DNA of 64,000 nt from Mytilus edulis (taxonomy: Eukaryota > Mollusca > Bivalvia > Mytilida > Mytilidae), in contig NC_092346.1 of assembly GCF_963676685.1 (NCBI RefSeq), positions 95,779,917-95,843,916 of the forward strand, given 5' to 3'. Each line of letters starts with the position of its first letter. Within the stretch, counting starts at the first letter, position 1. Shown here one piece after another: positions 38,465 to 49,537 of this stretch. A program made the translations under genes and the position numbers. A model generated the notes under the pieces. That model was not told the DNA's origin and ran no database searches. It saw only the letters and a program-made list of their open reading frames with translations.

Positions 38465-39425
38465 TTTACGTATGAGGTAAAAGAGGGACGAAAGATACCA
38501 AAGGGACAGTCAAACTCATAAATCTAAAACAAACTGACAACGCCATGGCTAAAAATGAAACAGAAAAACAATAGTACACATGACACAACATAGAAAACTA
38601 AAGAATAAACAACACGAACCCCACCAAAAACTAGGGGTGATCTCAGGTGCTCCGGAAGGGTAAGCAGATCCTGCTCCACATGTGGCACCCGTCGTGTTGC
38701 TTATATGATTACAAATCCGGTAAATAGTCTAATTCGGTAGGTCACATTCATGAAAGGGAGGGGGATTGTAGTTACTACGTAAGGAACATATCCGATACCA
38801 TTTGTGAAACGGTTATTCCATAACGGTCAACCAACTCGTGATGGCGTCCGTAAAAGTTACGAAGGGATGATTTCAACTTCACCATTTGGAACTCTTGGTT
38901 TAATAGCTTCCTTGTGAGCAGTAACCCTCTATCAAGAAATCATGATAGTAAATGCAAGCACGGGAATATCGTATCAATTGGGAGATATATACCCCATATG
39001 CAGGTGCTACTGGAATGTTGCTACTTAGAAACGGAAAGTTCACAATTGGAAAGCTGAAATCATCTCTTTTGTCGTAAAGTTTTGTTTTTAACCGACCCTC
39101 ATTGTCAATTTCTAAATGTAAGTCAAGATATGAAGCCGACATAACTGTATCTATAGTATCCTTTATCTCCAATTCGATGGGATAGATGCGTTCCACATAG
39201 TCACCAAATTTTGAATTGTTTAGTGAAAGAACGTCATCTATATAACGGAAAGTAGAGTTAAAGGATATTGCTAACTTCTTATCTTTCTTCCTAAGAAGTT
39301 CCTGCATGAAGTCAGCCTCATAATAATAAAGAAACAAGTCGGCAAGTAGAGGGGCACAGTTTGTTCCCATTGGGATGCTGACAGTCTGTTGAAAAACACG
39401 TCCTCCGAACGTTTCAAGTAAGATT
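38465..39425 (-). pseudogene. Reverse transcriptase relic, minus strand
   Basis: From 39420 leftwards: GGRVFQQTVSIPMGTN, CAPLLADLFLYYYEADFMQE, FRYIDDVLSLNNSKFGDYVE, YLDLHLEIDNEGRL, FPIVNFPFLSSNIP, AYGVYISQLIRYSRACIY, then a frame break at about 38905. The remaining KFYGRHHELV-type C-terminus is in another frame, followed by a noncoding tail to about 38465. 5' truncated. Same family as the relic at 5420. Confidence 0.75.
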
Positions 39426-39568
39426 CAAAACAAACCGGACATAGCTTTATAATATAGTTAATTGCTACCTCAGTTTGCTATTAATGAATATTAAAATGTG
39501 CATTGTTATTAAATGCAATATCAGTATTTTGTTCAAATATAATCTTAAATCAATCCTAATTCTATCAT

Positions 39569-39668
39569 TCAAATGACGTCATTTTTCATTTTTTGATGAT
39601 CTGTTTTACAAATTCAAATGACGTCATCATTTTTTGTCATTTTTTACAATTTTAAATATGACGTCACT
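39569..39668. promoter_or_regulatory. Three CRE-like TGACGTCA palindromes
   Basis: TGACGTCA occurs near 39573, 39621 and 39660, each after an 'aaat' or 'aata' context. Spacing suggests a decayed ~45-bp duplication. Whether these sites bind CREB/ATF factors is unknown; no gene start is evident beside them. Confidence 0.3.
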
Positions 39669-39869
39669 TGGCGTTGAGGTTTTAACTTATTCGGATGTGT
39701 CTACATTTTGTGTTGCAAATGTCTGGTTATGTAATGTATTTCAGTTGTTTCCTGTAATTAGTTAATATTTCAGTTCTATCATGTACAGCTTTTGTTTAGT
39801 TATTTTATAAATTTACTGTTTGCAAAAGTATAAATTATTCTAAATTATAGGGATGTTCTGGTAACTAAC

Positions 39870-40092
39870 AGAAAACCCTGGCCGTTTTTGGCACAACTTT
39901 TTTGATCTTTTGGTCCTCGATGCTGTTCGACTTTGGGCTTGTTTCGGCTTTCAAACTTTTGTATCTGGGCATCACTAGTAGATCTTGTGTGGATAAAATG
40001 CACTTCTGGCGTATTAAAATTTTCAACTTGTTGCCTTTTGTTGGCTGTGTTTCTTTGTCAATTGTATTCTTCTATTTATTTATAATGTAGTC
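39870..40092 (+). repeat. Dispersed repeat, opposite orientation to 35490-36080
   Basis: Carries 'cactagtagatcttgtgtgg' and 'cttctggcgtattaaaattt', the family seen reversed in GH31 intron 22. Confidence 0.5.
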
Positions 40093-40129
40093 CTGTGGTG
40101 TTGAATTGTCATTTTAATGTTATATTTCA

Positions 40130-40565
40130 CATGGCTATAAAAGGGGAGTTTTGGCATGCCACAAAATCAGGTTCAACCCGCCATTTTTTCCTTTAAAAAC
40201 GTCCTGTACCAAGTCAGGAATATGGCCATTGTTATATTATAGTTCGTTTCTGTGTGTGTTACATTTTAACGTTGCGTCGTTTGTTTTCTCTTATTTTTTT
40301 AGTGTAAATTCACATTGCGATAAGACGTGTCACGGTACTTGTCTATCCCAAATTCATGTATTTGGTTTTGATGTTATATTTGTTATTCTCGTGGGATTTT
40401 GTCTGATGCTTGGTCCGTTTCTGTGTGTGTTACATTGTAGTGTTGTGTCGTTGTTCTCCTCTTATATTTAATGCGTTTCCCTAAGTTTTAGTTTGTTACC
40501 CCGATTTTGTTTTTTGTCCATGGATTTATGAGTTTGAACAGCGGTATACTACTGTTGCCTTTATT
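40130..40565 (+). repeat. Retroelement 3' tail without its coding part
   Basis: 40300-40420 ('gataagacgtgtcacggtac', 'ttgtctatcccaaattcatg') matches the tail behind the reverse transcriptase relic at 38228-38340. Confidence 0.55.
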
Positions 40566-40639
40566 TACCGCTCCTAAAATGCGATATTTGGATGTCTGTT
40601 TTTCTTTAACACTTCAAAAAATCTATTGTGATTGATATG

Positions 40640-40842
40640 CTTGTTCATAGATTCCTCACTTTGGCCAAAGTAACTAAGATAAAGGTGGACATTGCCTTAG
40701 CTATGCACCTGATCGCAGACATCCCAGACCTTCCCAATGTAGACTGGGCAGTGTGCGGAACGGGTACTAAGTTTGTCATGCATTATCTATTACATCAAAT
40801 GCTAGTTTCGACTACCTTAGACATACCACTGGCGCTCGTAAG
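40640..40842 (+). CDS. Unidentified exon-like coding piece
   Basis: Open frame reading LTLAKVTKIKVDIALAMHLI, then ADIPDLPNVDWAVCGTGTKF and VMHYLLHQML, ending LDIPLALV before a good donor (ag, then GTAAGA at 40843). Amphipathic and of balanced composition, unlike the repeat-driven frames around it. I do not recognise the protein. A second piece at 41733-41781 joins in phase. The upstream end is unclear (an acceptor-like 'ttcatag' ends at 40649). Could be part of a small gene or of a transposon. Confidence 0.35.
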
Positions 40843-41204
40843 GTAAGAAGGCCAAATAAATAAAGCTTTAAGAAAAAAATTATCAAAACAATAGTACCAA
40901 ATCTGGTTAAGGCCATCCCTGCCGGGGGGTAGAAGATGATTTTCAAAATCTCTTTAAAGAAAAGTGAGCTTATACCTCACAGGCCAGGGATTTAGTAGTT
41001 GAAATACTGGTTATAGTGTTGGGAAAATATAAACACCATGAAGGAAAGACATTAGTATGGTGATTTTTAATTTGAATTATGTGCTAAACAAAACTAACCA
41101 AAACGGTAATTTAACCGGCTGCATGACTGCATAATCCTTGAATAGCAAATAGCCAACGTGTAGTATATCTCCAATCGAACAGTAAAAATCTCCTTTTTAC
41201 CCCT

Positions 41205-41455
41205 ATATACTTATCTGTTTAACTTAATATGATATATGTTTAACTTTATAAGATATCTGTTTAACTTTATAAGGTATCTTTTTAACTTTAAAAGATATCT
41301 TTTTAACGTTATAAGATATTTTTTAACCTTGATAAGACATCTGTTTAACTTTATAAGATATCTCTTTAACTTTATAAGATAATCTTTTTAACTTTATAAG
41401 ATATCTTTTAAACTTTATTAGATATCTTTTTAACTTTATAAGATATCTTGAAAAT
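41205..41455. repeat. About 21-bp AT-rich tandem repeat
   Basis: About 11-12 imperfect copies of TTTAACTTTATAAGATATCT. Confidence 0.8.
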
Positions 41456-41732
41456 GGAATAAATTTAAAAACTCATTGCCATACTGAGATTCACACAGGC
41501 AGTATTTGTGTGCTGACCATAATTCACAATAAAATAAAACTGCTGCCGGGAATAAATTGACGACAATCAGTCCATGTTTTACTAACATATGTGAAACGAG
41601 CAACCAGAAAAAGTGAACTATTTTTAATATTCTATATCATGATAACATCAAACATAATTATTCTTTTATTGATAATTCATTAGTTCAATATTTTAATGAT
41701 CTTTAGGCGATAACTTCTGATCTATAAAACAG

Positions 41733-41781
41733 GAACCAGATTCCTTTGAGGAACAAATTCTACAAGCAGCAAGATATGCAG
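41733..41781 (+). CDS. Second unidentified exon-like piece
   Basis: Acceptor 'taaaacag' and donor GTAATT bound 49 bases. Joined in phase to 40842 it reads R then NQIPLRNKFYKQQDMQ. No similarity recognised; the phase agreement is the only support. Confidence 0.3.
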
Positions 41782-41799
41782 GTAATTTTTTTTTAAATT

Positions 41800-43335
41800 A
41801 TATTAATATGATCAACATATTTCTTTGTGATTTGAATGAGTTCACACAATATCACTAAAGGACATAAAAGCTTGAAAATATGTGTTTTACATGCGAAATG
41901 TTAGCAAAATGATAGCTTCGTATTGCTGATCTGTCCGTTGTTTATATAGCTTCGTATTGCTGATCTGTCCGTTGTTTATATTAACATTTATGTTTTGCTA
42001 TTCTATATTGATAACATATGACTCAGATTATAAAGCGTTCACTTTCGTTACAGTTTTTAAATTCAGTATAAGCCACACGGTACTCCTTATAGGTTGCATT
42101 TCTGTAAATATTGACAATGCAATTTCCCATAGGAACTCCTTTTACGGCTAAAACTGTACCACTTTTACTAAGAAGTTTTGAAAAGGTCAAAATATAGGGC
42201 TGTGCGGCATATTTTCAACGGTTATATGCCCTGAACATTTCAGAGTTTAAACTAACACAAATTTTCTTAACTACCCCCAACTCGAATGAAGGGTTACCAC
42301 AGATTTCAATGTAAACAATATGCACATGTATATTTACTGGTAACATTCCCAAGTTATGTCTCTATGAGATAGAACACTGAGAGCATAACTGGGAACCAGT
42401 ATGTAAACATAATTAATTTTCTATGAATATTCTAGATCTCCCCAAAAGAGGCGTGGTTTGAGAAACAGCTGTATTTACAAAGTGCAACCTATATAGACTG
42501 AAGCGGATTTTTTTTTTTATTTCAACATTTTTTTATGTACATAAAATTAATGTGGTGAATTAATTATTTGTGGTATCTATAGCTGATCGCATTTCAATAC
42601 TTTTTATTGTTTTTGTTGATGGCAAATAAGATTCTCAAAATCACTTTTCTTCGTTTGATTCCGTTTGTATATATGTTCTGGTAAACTTCGATTTGGAGTT
42701 ATGTTGACTTTTTAATTAGAACTTTAGAAAAGAAATATTGGTTTCATCTAAATATAGTTTTTAAAATAGCATAAGTAACTTATAGCCGTCAGTGTTTTCA
42801 TTCTTTTTGCAAGTTATGGCCGTTGTGTTATATTTAAAAAAAAAAGCAGCAGTCTATCGTTTGGTGAACGTTGTTTTTGCAAAAAAAATGTAAATGTTAA
42901 AGCCACCAACGAGAACCTGTTCCTTATGTCTCACCTAGATTTACTTTCGTTGTTTTTGGTAGACACCCTTGTTTGGTGTCTCAATCCGTAAAACAATTCT
43001 TACAACAATTATTGTGGCATAATCTCACAATAAAATTTAATCAATTATCTGTTAGATGTATTTAAAAATACAATATATAATAGTTTTGGAGAAAGAATAA
43101 TCATATTTATAATACATAAACTGCTCTCTTATTTGGTTTAACATTATTCCTCTAAACTCTGAATATTTACCAACTGTGATTTGTACGTGTGTCAGTTATA
43201 TTTTGGCAAATTGAATATTTAACACGCGCGAAGCGTTCATTGGTTCACGTTTTTCTATCCTTCATTCTCATTTTTTGATAGAAGATAACTTGCATTCGCG
43301 CATTCAGTAACTGTTATATTAGCTTCTTCTTTTTG
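41800..43335. other. Intergenic DNA upstream of the cysteine-rich exon
   Basis: Contains a ~36-bp direct duplication ('agcttcgtattgctgatctg') at 41916-41977. The first exon of the next gene must lie here or further left but could not be picked out. Confidence 0.4.
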
Positions 43336-43338
43336 TAG

Positions 43339-43581
43339 ACTAAAGCATTTGCAGTTGTTCTAGTTATAGCGGTATTGGTTATAACCGCTGAAGCTAATTG
43401 CAAGAAAAAATGTGAAACCAATCTCGAGAAGTGTAAAAAAGAATGCAAAAGAAACCATCCTAATAACCATGAAAAGAAGAAAAAATGCTTCGACCGCTGT
43501 GAAAAGGAGGAGAAAAAGTGTAGAAAAAAGTGCAACAAACGTGACCTGTTTTCTGACCTCGATCTAGATCTGGAGGAATAG
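43339..43581 (+). CDS. Terminal exon of a small cysteine-rich secreted peptide
   Basis: After a clear acceptor (cttctttttgtag) the frame reads TKAFAVVLVIAVLVITAEA, a signal-peptide core with a plausible cleavage site after AEA. A lysine-rich peptide of about 60 residues follows, with eight cysteines in two identical modules: C-x3-C-x6-C-x3-C, a 13-residue spacer with NHPNNH, then C-x3-C-x6-C-x3-C, and an acidic tail SDLDLDLEE. Two C-x3-C-x6-C-x3-C blocks suggest a disulfide-stapled pair of helices. No methionine precedes in frame, so a short upstream exon supplies the start. I do not recognise a named family; it may be a shell, mantle or host-defence peptide (inference). Confidence 0.65.
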   Translation, partial: TKAFAVVLVIAVLVITAEANCKKKCETNLEKCKKECKRNHPNNHEKKKKCFDRCEKEEKKCRKKCNKRDLFSDLDLDLEE

Positions 43582-43623
43582 CAGGAAAGGATTTGACAAT
43601 GCTGTCAAAATAGAAATATTATT

Positions 43624-43629
43624 AATAAA
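43624..43629 (+). terminator. Polyadenylation signal of the cysteine-rich gene
   Basis: AATAAA 43 bases after the stop codon, which supports 43339-43581 as a terminal exon. Confidence 0.5.
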
Positions 43630-44384
43630 TATATGTAAAGGCAACTGTTTTTTGTGTTGGGCCTTTTCTCCTCCTGTTTTTCATTTAATAACATTATATC
43701 CCTTCTTCTTTTGCCAGTTTCCACTAGTTGTTGTTAAAATCCTTGTTCTATTGTTCTTGTTGGATTGTTGTCTTTCTTGACAGTCATTTTAGAGCCCGAT
43801 GTAGGGGGTTGACAGGGACACTGCCCGCTGTTAAGATTCTACATTTATGGCCAATTTAGTATATGAACTTAGTAAACAGTTAACAAGTAGATACAGTCTG
43901 GGGTTAAAGTTTGTTACACATCAAATACTTTATCATACATAGACCGACCGTGCAAGGGCTGTATAGCCAGTAAAGGTCGTTAAAACGTCAATTCGTTTGT
44001 CATGCCTAGCTTCATTTAATTTAAGGAAACTTTAGAAGCTTTTTCTATGATTTAGAGATGCAAAGTTTTAAAAATACATTTTCGTTTTCAGTATTTTTCT
44101 GATAGACTATTTAGTTAACATTATTTACAGACAGTCTGGGATTAAATTATTTTGACATGATAAGTAAGTAAACTTTCGTGGGTTGTTATAAACATGGACA
44201 GAGGCTTATCTCCAAGACCGAGAAATAGCATCAAAAGAAAAACTTTGATTTTTTTATTTCTGTATTTTACTGGAAAATGGACTCACTTTTAATTAAACAT
44301 AACATTTTCACACTAACAGCAGCATTTCTAGGCGAGACAAGTCGTTCAGCAAAAAAGTTAAATCACAAAAAAATTGAACTCCGA

Positions 44385-44530
44385 GGAAAATTCAAAACGG
44401 AAAGTCGCTAATCAAATGGCAAAATCAAAACCACAAACACATCAAACGAATGGACAACAACTGTCATATTCCTGACATGGTACAGGCATTTCCTTATGTA
44501 GAAAATGGTGGCTTGAACCTGGTTTCATAG
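44385..44530 (+). repeat. Dispersed repeat 'gacatggtacaggcatttcc' copy
   Basis: Close to the copy at 32935-33055, including 'aatggacaacaactgtcata' and 'gaacctggtt'. Confidence 0.6.
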
Positions 44531-44542
44531 CGATAATTTAAA

Positions 44543-45529
44543 GGCACTGGCTACGGTTACATGGAAATGTAACAATAATAAAAATATTATTGTTACATTG
44601 GAGACTAAATGCCGGAATGCATGGTTGGATAAGGACCTGTTTAATTACGAATGTAACAATAATTATTGAGGCTACGTTACATTGCGTTATTGTTACATGA
44701 AAAAAAGCAATGTACGATGGGACTAGTAAAATGTACTAAATAATAAAAGTTGAGGACATTTATTACATACATTTATAACATACAATTTATTTATATTACT
44801 GTAATTTTTTATTTACAATGACAATTTCTACAAATCCAGTAAGTTGTTTTTAAAGTCCGACACATTTTTGATGAACGAATTTACGTCCTCCCAGATACGT
44901 GTACATACAGAATTTCTTAGTATTTTAAAAGTTACAGTTAGCAAACTTTGCTTTTGATTATCAATTTGCGTCAAGTTATAAAGCTGTATGAAATGTATGT
45001 CTTGATATTGTTTCAGTTTCGTTTAAAACGCATCCCAAGTTTTATTTTTTTCACCATAAACAAAATTGGTCCAAAGTATAATGACAGTAATAAGAGTAGG
45101 TGTGCAGTTAAATACTTTTAAAAAGTGAAACCATTGAACTATATGTTTCGCCTTTGACAGTCACACTCCTAATCTTGAGTAGTATCTTTAAGAACATCAA
45201 AACCATTAATACGTAGTAAAACTATTCAAGTTGTACACCATTTGTTGAATAATAATATTTTATTATTTATCAGTATTAAATTACAAGTATTGTTTAGTAC
45301 ATATGAAAGAATGAAGCAATACAACTATAGAAGATTTAAGTTTAATCAATCTAGCGTACATTGCTGTTTTTCATGTAACAATAACGTAATGTAACCGTAG
45401 CCTCAGTAATTATTGTTACATTTGTAATTAATCGGTTCCTCACCCAACTTTGCATTCCGGCAATTAGTCTCCAATGTAACAATAATATTTTTATTATTGT
45501 TACATTTCCATGTAATCGTAGCCAGTGCC
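44543..45529. mobile_element. Non-autonomous DNA transposon (MITE-like), 160-bp inverted ends
   Basis: GGCACTGGCTACGGTTACAT at 44543 is mirrored by the reverse complement ending 45529. The match extends about 160 bases inwards to 44703 and 45366, including 'tgtaacaataa' sub-repeats and 'tgccggaatgca'. A 9-bp direct repeat TAATTTAAA flanks both ends (44534-44542, 45530-45538) and is read as a target-site duplication. The 660-bp core has no coding capacity. A 9-bp duplication would suit a Mutator-like element, but this is a guess. Confidence 0.82.
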
Positions 45530-45539
45530 TAATTTAAAT

Positions 45540-46820
45540 TTACTTCTCACTTTTATGCGAGTCACATTAAATTTCATTATATTTACAACGATGTGTGAAC
45601 AAAACAGACATACTGGGTAAAATAGTCACAATATGTGTATAGCAGTCATCATTGTGTCTCATATAGAGAAGCATTAAACAACAAAAAACATTACATTTGT
45701 ATCAACAGGTCAAATTAACATGAAAGAACGATTTGAGGGTACAGCCAGTTACATGTTTTCTCAAAAAGCAACAAGGATAACAAGTAGACTGTACATAAGT
45801 GTTCAAGCCGAAGAGAACTGTAGTTAGGACTTGTCAATATGTAGGCTTTCTCCGGACACAACAAAAAGTACAACTATCAATAATAACCGCCTAGCATTAC
45901 AACTTCTCGGCATTTAGGCTTTCTCTTAACATAAGAACCAGTACAAGTATGTACTTATTACGACGCAGACACATGGTGTGATGATTTATTGACATGCCGA
46001 GTTTTGCAAGAGACAACAAACTGTACAAAGACACCAGAGACAAGCAAGACTTCTTCAAACAAAAACAAACAGTACAAATATCTACAATGAGCGGAGCCGA
46101 CCTTTAGTTGCGATCTGCTGTACAGGTCTCGTTAGAATACAACCATCAGCAGCTATCACCTCAAAGAAGTCTGGAGTTGACATTCTGATATGTAAACTTT
46201 TGCCAGACACAACATGGAGTACAAGTATTTATTGCAATATTTCTGAATATCAGTTTTTAATTGTACTATTTCTAGATAATTTTTTTTAATTAAGGTATTT
46301 CTTGATTTCTGGTTTGAATTACAATCTTTCTGTTTCACTGATTTTATTTGTACCCTTTAGTGGTGATTCTAATTTGTCTACTCTGATTAACTTGTTTTTT
46401 TATTGTGCTTTATTTCAAAACACTCATTTATTGATTGTTGGTTTCTAACATCCCATGGAAAACCTATAGTGCATGATCAGTTAGAGAACAAATTAACAAT
46501 ACATACAATAGGAATGTTTGAAGAGAATCAGTGGGATGAAAGGAGGAAATTTGTACAGCCACTGGAAAGTTAAGGGTAAATTGGATAGGAACAGCCAACA
46601 GACCATGTATGGAACCCTCATAGTTGTTGCAAGAGTTCCAAACTTGCATTCTGACCAAATGATCTTGTTAACTTATAAATCACAGACAGACATACAGACT
46701 CCCTTCTTAAGCTAAGGTTTTAGAGACAGGCAGAAAAAGATGAGAATGAGCATATTTCTATTCACCACTTATCCTTAACACCCACACATTGACAGACTAT
46801 AAGTAAAAAGAACTTGAATT
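45540..46820. other. Intergenic DNA
   Basis: Weak internal repetition of 'gacacaacaaac(a)gtacaa' phrases around 45830-46220. No gene seen. Confidence 0.4.
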
Positions 46821-46824
46821 TATT

Positions 46825-47825
46825 TCTTGTTAACTGGTTGTAATAGGACTTTTTCTGGTTTACTGTAGTAATTAAAGCATTTCAGAATACTTGGTTTGTT
46901 CAAGCTTGTCTGGATACTTGTATTTGTTTTAATTGTACTGTTACTGGTATTATGGTTTTATTGAAGCTTTTCTTGATACTTGTTTTAATTGTACTATTTT
47001 TTGTTAACTGGTTTCATTAAAGCTTTTCTGGATTCTTGTTTGAATTGTACTTTTTCTGGCTTACTGGTTTCATTTAAGCTTCTCTAGATACTTGTTTAAA
47101 TTGTTCTTTTTCTGGTAAACTGGTTGTAATATCACTTTTCTGGTGAACTGGTTGTAATAGCATTTTTTCTGGTTAACTGGTTTCATTGAAGCTTTTCTGG
47201 ATACTTGTTTTAATTGAACTATTTCTGGTTAACTGGTTCCATTGAACTTTGTCTGGATACTTGTTTTATTGTACTTTTTTCTGGCTTACTGGTTTCATTG
47301 AAGCTTTTCTGGATACTTGTTTTAAATGTACTTTTTCTGGTTTACTTGTTTTATTGAAGCTTTTCTGGATACTTGCTTAAATTGTACTATTTCTGGTTTA
47401 CTGGCTGCATTGAAGATTTTCTGGATACTTGTTTAAATGGTTCTATTTCTATTTAACTGGTTTCATTGCAGCTTTTTTTCTAGATAATTGTTTTAATAGT
47501 ACTATTTCTGGTTAACTGGTTTCATTAAAGCTTTTCTGTACAATTGTTTTGATTGTATTATTTCTGGTTAACTGGTTTCATTGAATCTTTTCTGTACACT
47601 TGTTTTGATTGTATTATTTCTGGTTAACTGGTTTCATTGAATCTTTTCTGGACACTTGTTTTGATTGTATTATTTCTGGTTAACTGGTTTCATTAAAGCT
47701 TTTCTGTACACTTGTTTTGATTGTATTATTTCTGGTTAACTGGTTTCATTGAATCTTTTCTGGAGACTTGTTTTAATTGTGCTATTTCTGTTCAACTGGT
47801 TATAATTGTACCTTTCAGAGTAATT
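46825..47825. repeat. 56-bp minisatellite
   Basis: About 17 copies of TTTCTGGTTAACTGGTTTCA, TTGAAGCTTTTCTGGATACT, TGTTTTAATTGTACTA. Copies between 47500 and 47760 are nearly identical; earlier ones vary. Remnants resume at 48225-48265 beyond an inserted element. Confidence 0.9.
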
Positions 47826-47832
47826 GGGTTTA

Positions 47833-48229
47833 ATAGACAACTTTCGAGTTCGATGCATTTCCGTCAAAAACACTGGTTTTAGTGAACGTCATTTGTGTGT
47901 TTAGGGGCGTTGTCACTTCCGTTTCAATGTTGAGCGAGTGGTTGGAAAACTATAATTCTATATTGTACGAATTATTCAGCCAAATTAAATTCTCAAAATT
48001 GACAATCAGCACTGCTGTCATTAGGGAATTGTCATTAAGTACCTACAGAACAACCATTATTTCTAGTTTATCCTGTACAACGACGATCACTAAGACGCTT
48101 GATGAACGTAAATAGTGCAGGGATACAGGCGATCCCCTCTATCTGGTAAATGACGTCATAAAGGCGCGCATAATTGAAGAGTTTTTGCCAATGACGGATG
48201 AACTCGAAAGTGGTCTATTGCCTCCTTTC
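47833..48229. mobile_element. Inverted-repeat element inserted in the 56-bp minisatellite
   Basis: The left end 'aatagacaactttcgagttc' and the reverse complement of the right end 'aatagaccactttcgagttc' match over about 40 bases, including the flank of 'gtcaaaaac/ggcaaaaac'. Minisatellite sequence lies on both sides. About 400 bp, no convincing protein, so MITE-like. Confidence 0.65.
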
Positions 48230-48269
48230 TGGTAAACTGGTTTCAAATGCACCAATTTAAGTTAACTGT

Positions 48270-49380
48270 ATAATAATTTGCAGGTCACAGTATGTTCTAT
48301 ACACACTTGTATGTAGAAATAATAAACAAGAAAAATCTAATTAACTTCAATGATATATCTGTTCTCATATTTGTTTAATAAACCCAACAATATAAATTAA
48401 TAACAACATTTTTTTCTAAATAAAAAAACAGAATCCGATAGTTTTGGATTTAAATAATATAAACGAATAAAAATATAATGTATTTTTAGTTCATAAATTA
48501 TAAATAAATATCTTATTTTGGACGGAATGATTTACTTGTACCTAATTGGAAAAAAATATCACAGTGAACGGCTTGTTCAGTTAACAATAATATTCAATAT
48601 GTTACTAGGAAGAGAAAGGATATATCTTGTTAATTGTTTAATTTTAAGTATATTAATTCAATGATTCTAATACTTCTTTAGCCATACATAGCCTAGGTGT
48701 CAATTTTGAAACCTCAATAGCAGGATAAAAAAGTGTATATTATTTATAGATAATTGTTTTTCTATGATATTTAATGCTCCTTTTTAAATAACTTTTATTA
48801 ACCTTTAAAAAAGTTAAAATAAAAATTCAAATTTAACAGCAAAATATAGGAGTTAGTTCAAACCACATGATTGGTAAATTGTACACTCTTTTATTTTGTG
48901 GGAAATTTAACCAATGTTCTGAAATTAATCTCATATTTACTTCATAAATTTTTACTGTTTTAAAAACATATTGTTATGCAGCATTGACACTTAAGTATTA
49001 AACAAAAAGCTCAGTGGTTTTTTTCTTAAATGTGATTATTTTGAAACACAATAGATAAGATATGCAATGTGTGTGAATTTAATTTTGTTTCTTCTTAAAT
49101 TGTTTCATTAAATCAACAGAGTAAAGAATATTCTTCTTGCTATAATAATCTGAAAGCACACGACAAATAAAGAGTAGGAGTTATCATATTAACATCAGAC
49201 ACAGCACTTCAATGCCAATATAATTTATACTTTCCAACTATAATAAATTCTTACAACTGGACAAAAACCAGTAAAACAAATCACAAAGTTAAATGCATAT
49301 TCTTATTGTCAAATCATAAAAGCTAAGACATTATCAACAAGTCAGTATGTTTTCTTTTGTTCCTTCTGTCTTCATTAAGG
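48270..49380. other. AT-rich DNA downstream of the dynein gene
   Basis: Presumably includes the dynein 3' UTR (minus strand). Several TTTATT (AATAAA on the minus strand) candidates exist, none decisive. Confidence 0.35.
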
Positions 49381-49382
49381 AA

Positions 49383-49537
49383 TTAATAGTCCAAACTCAT
49401 CAATAGAGCTGTTCCTCTTTTAACCCAGTGATCAGCATTCTTTTCTCCACTCTTTAGTTCCACAGCTACAATAAACGATGCTCTGCCAGCTGCTCCGGCT
49501 CTGTTAGGGTAGTAGTAACAGGGGGCATTGTACATAC
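49383..49537 (-). CDS. DNAH2: Dynein terminal exon
   Basis: MYNAPCYYYPNRAGAAGRAS through GTALLMSLDY and TAA. Acceptor 'aattttag', which is repeated three more times upstream at 75-bp spacing. Confidence 0.92.

Noticed and set aside
47882-48115. 77-codon frame (MNVICVFRGVV...)
   Set aside because: Lies wholly inside the inverted-repeat element at 47833-48229 and has no domain character.
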